DNA from: Deltaproteobacteria bacterium
Lineage (GTDB): Bacteria > Desulfobacterota_B > Binatia > UBA9968
Direction: 5' to 3'
DNA: 6,959 nt
Assembly: GCA_027297485.1 (NCBI GenBank)
Contig: JAPUHZ010000482.1
Location: 1 to 6,959, forward strand
Part shown: positions 6,025 through 6,959 of the stretch, one piece after another
How the letters are laid out: every line of letters starts with the position of its first letter
Numbering within the stretch: the first letter of the stretch is position 1
The notes under the pieces: generated by a model
Seen by the model: only the letters and a program-made list of their open reading frames with translations
What the model was told of the DNA's origin: nothing
Database searches by the model: none
Made by a program: the position numbers and the translations under genes

Positions 6025-6144
6025 GCTTAGGAGAGCGCTCCGTGGGAGCGTAATAGAGAGCGATATCAAGAAATTCGCCGACGCCTTCTCAGCGCCGATC
6101 CCCCCGAATGCTGCGAGGGGTGTGGGGCCTGTTGGAGTTTGTGA
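6025..6144 (+). pseudogene. In-frame Cys-rich continuation of the radical SAM gene beyond its stop
   Basis: After TGA 6022-6024 and a second stop TAG 6028-6030 the same frame is open to TGA 6142-6144. It encodes an Arg-rich segment (R-Y-Q-E-I-R-R-R-L-L-S) followed by P-P-E-C-C-E-G-C-G-A-C-W-S-L. This looks like the Cys-rich end of an auxiliary iron-sulphur domain, as expected for the missing SPASM tail. It has no start codon of its own. The simplest reading is a C-terminus cut off by point mutations. A hairpin, CGCTCC (6036-6041) with GGAGCG (6045-6050) around GTG, lies just after the stops and could act as a terminator, though no U-tract follows. Confidence 0.5.
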
Positions 6145-6441
6145 AGTGACCTAGGGGAATAGGAGGACATTGGCTTTTTCTCTTATCTTCCCGGCAATTT
6201 TTTCCACGACTTGCAGGATTTTTTCTATCTTTTCCCGATCAACAAATATCGTTCCACATAGGGCCGTCCACTGACCGATCAAGGGCCATCACCTCACCTC
6301 TTTTTTAGAGACATAAATCACGGGGAAAATGCTTCCCAAGACAATGCCATCAACGTAACTGAGATGATTACTTATGATTAAGCTCGGCAACTGAAGGAAC
6401 AGGGTCTGGTGGTATTGAATCTCTATTTTTACGTCTAAATT
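6142..6441 (-). pseudogene. Decayed PlsC-type acyltransferase fragment
   Basis: On the - strand one frame (open from 6501 down to 6292, then past a TGA at 6291-6289 to a TAG at 6153-6151) gives a clear glycerolipid acyltransferase core. It reads L-I-I-S-N-H-L-S-Y-V-D-G (the HX4D catalytic motif, 6372-6346), F-P-V-I-Y-V-S-K-K-E-V-R, stop, W-P-L-I-G-Q, then G-T-I-F-V-D-R-E and V-L-L-F-P. The expected F-P-E-G-T-S block is altered: the Glu codon is TAG and the Gly is Val, followed by T-S. No start is seen and the C-terminal half is missing. The intact enzyme would acylate lysophospholipids at the inner membrane; this copy cannot make a full product. Confidence 0.75.
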
Positions 6442-6611
6442 TGGAAGGGACTTATCCGGTAGAGGATGAACCCAAATTTCCTCGGGGCATAATTTTGGTT
6501 TCTAAGCAGCGCGAGAAACTCGCTGATCTTCCGGGGATGGGTGGTATAGAGGCGGAGGCAGCCGAAAAGGTATCTGACCTGACGAATTCTCACATAATCT
6601 GCAATCGCCCG

Positions 6612-6707
6612 TCACATGGCTCCGATCACCTCCGGACCGACGCCTGCGTCCTTACCGATGCGCTCGACCCTGGCTACGGCGTCTTCAAAGACATTGGGTT
6701 GACTCAT
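6612..6707 (-). pseudogene. 5' fragment resembling Glu/Leu/Phe/Val dehydrogenase
   Basis: The - strand ATG at 6707-6705, with AGAGGA just upstream, opens a 31-codon frame ending at TGA 6614-6612. The peptide begins M-S-Q-P-N-V-F-E-D-A-V and continues A-R-V-E-R-I-G-K-D-A-G, then G-P-E-V-I. This resembles the N-terminus of bacterial NAD(P)-dependent glutamate dehydrogenases. The rest (normally over 400 residues, with a Lys active-site G-G-x-K-G-G motif) is absent and replaced leftwards by unrecognisable sequence and then the acyltransferase fragment. A deletion or rearrangement is likely between about 6480 and 6612. The match is short, so the assignment is tentative. Confidence 0.5.
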
Positions 6708-6845
6708 GAGTCCTCTGTCATCTTCCGATCCTAGCGTCATCATACCTTGGCAATTCACGTAGCAGGAATGCCCTCTTGAGGCTCAGCCACCGTGAATTTA
6801 AAATAGAAGAGTAAACTAGGGCGAAATGATTTCATCCTTATAGAA
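6708..6845. other. Non-coding stretch with an inverted repeat
   Basis: No ORF is supported. AATTCACG (6752-6759) and CGTGAATT (6791-6798) form an 8-bp inverted repeat enclosing 31 bases. It lies 48 nt downstream of the - strand gene that ends at 6846 and could be a weak terminator or processing structure for it. Confidence 0.4.
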
Positions 6846-6959
6846 CTACTCGACGATGAGGGGGTAGTTCGGTGTAGGATTCAACGGACAGCTATACCAG
6901 TAAGATCCCTTTTTCAGGGTGATGGTATAGTCCTTCGTTTGGCCAAGCAGCAGTCCACC
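6846..6959 (-). CDS. 3' end of a small cupredoxin-like protein, partial
   Basis: The - strand frame is open from the right edge to TAG (6848-6846), showing the last 37 residues. The segment Y-T-I-T-L-K-K-G-S-Y-W-Y-S-C-P followed by L-N-P-T-P-N-Y-P-L-I-V-E is the last two strands of a cupredoxin fold, with the Cys placed where type 1 copper proteins have their ligand Cys. The usual C-x2-H-x4-M loop is replaced by C-P-L-N-P-T-P-N-Y, so the His and Met ligands are missing and it may not bind type 1 copper. The upstream part lies outside the window. Confidence 0.7.
   Translation of the reverse strand, partial: GGLLLGQTKDYTITLKKGSYWYSCPLNPTPNYPLIVE

Noticed and set aside
2123..6707. Genome-wide reassignment of UGA as a sense codon
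   Set aside because: TGA ends the CDS at 240 and the complete SUMF1 domain at 4815 at natural positions, and TAG also interrupts the acyltransferase and the radical SAM tail, so nonsense mutation explains these better.
6441..6734. 97-residue + strand ORF
   Set aside because: It has a TTG start without a ribosome site, shows no recognisable motif, and lies opposite recognisable - strand pseudogene remnants.
6892..6930. Inverted repeat CTATACCA / TGGTATAG as a regulatory hairpin
   Set aside because: It lies wholly within the coding end of the - strand cupredoxin-like gene and can arise from the Y-T and W-Y-S codons; nothing else supports regulation.

Overview
The window reads as part of a chromosome from a respiratory, Gram-negative-type bacterium. 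Most proteins carry N-terminal signal peptides and are c-type cytochromes, cupredoxin-like copper proteins or a secreted beta-propeller, so they would act in the periplasm or on the outer surface. Base composition is moderate, roughly half G+C. The gene families resemble those of deep-branching respiratory phyla such as Methylomirabilota/NC10 or Nitrospirota, but this is an impression; there is no rRNA or marker gene to test it.

Left and centre (1-4815), all on the + strand and closely spaced: the 3' end of a gene built from KTLNPCAA octapeptide repeats (1-240); a secreted protein with a plastocyanin-like copper site (294-1019); a seven-repeat Asp-box beta-propeller (1030-2082); a c-type cytochrome with an NPCAAK-repeat tail and an in-frame UGA (2123-2752); a perfect 18-bp hairpin (2786-2824); a diheme cytochrome c (2853-3629); and a cupredoxin-SUMF1 fusion that overlaps it (3571-4815). 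Together they look like a periplasmic electron-transfer module with copper and haem carriers and a surface or binding propeller. The substrate cannot be read from the sequence.

Right (4816-6144): a non-coding gap of about 180 bases with a possible promoter, a 50-residue small ORF (4998-5150), and an overlapping radical SAM protein with a SPASM-like C-terminus (5125-6024). An in-frame Cys-rich stretch lies beyond its stop (to 6144).

Far right (6142-6959): no intact gene on the + strand. The - strand holds decayed remnants of a PlsC-type acyltransferase and of the start of a Glu/Leu/Phe/Val-dehydrogenase-like gene. It also holds the 3' end of a small cupredoxin-like gene that enters from the right edge.

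The most interesting point is the UGA at 2480-2482. It sits where relatives of this cytochrome have a conserved Cys, the frame stays open and well conserved beyond it, and a SECIS-like hairpin follows at a suitable distance. The choices are selenocysteine, a recent nonsense mutation or a sequence error. The decay seen on the right side of the window keeps the nonsense option fully alive.
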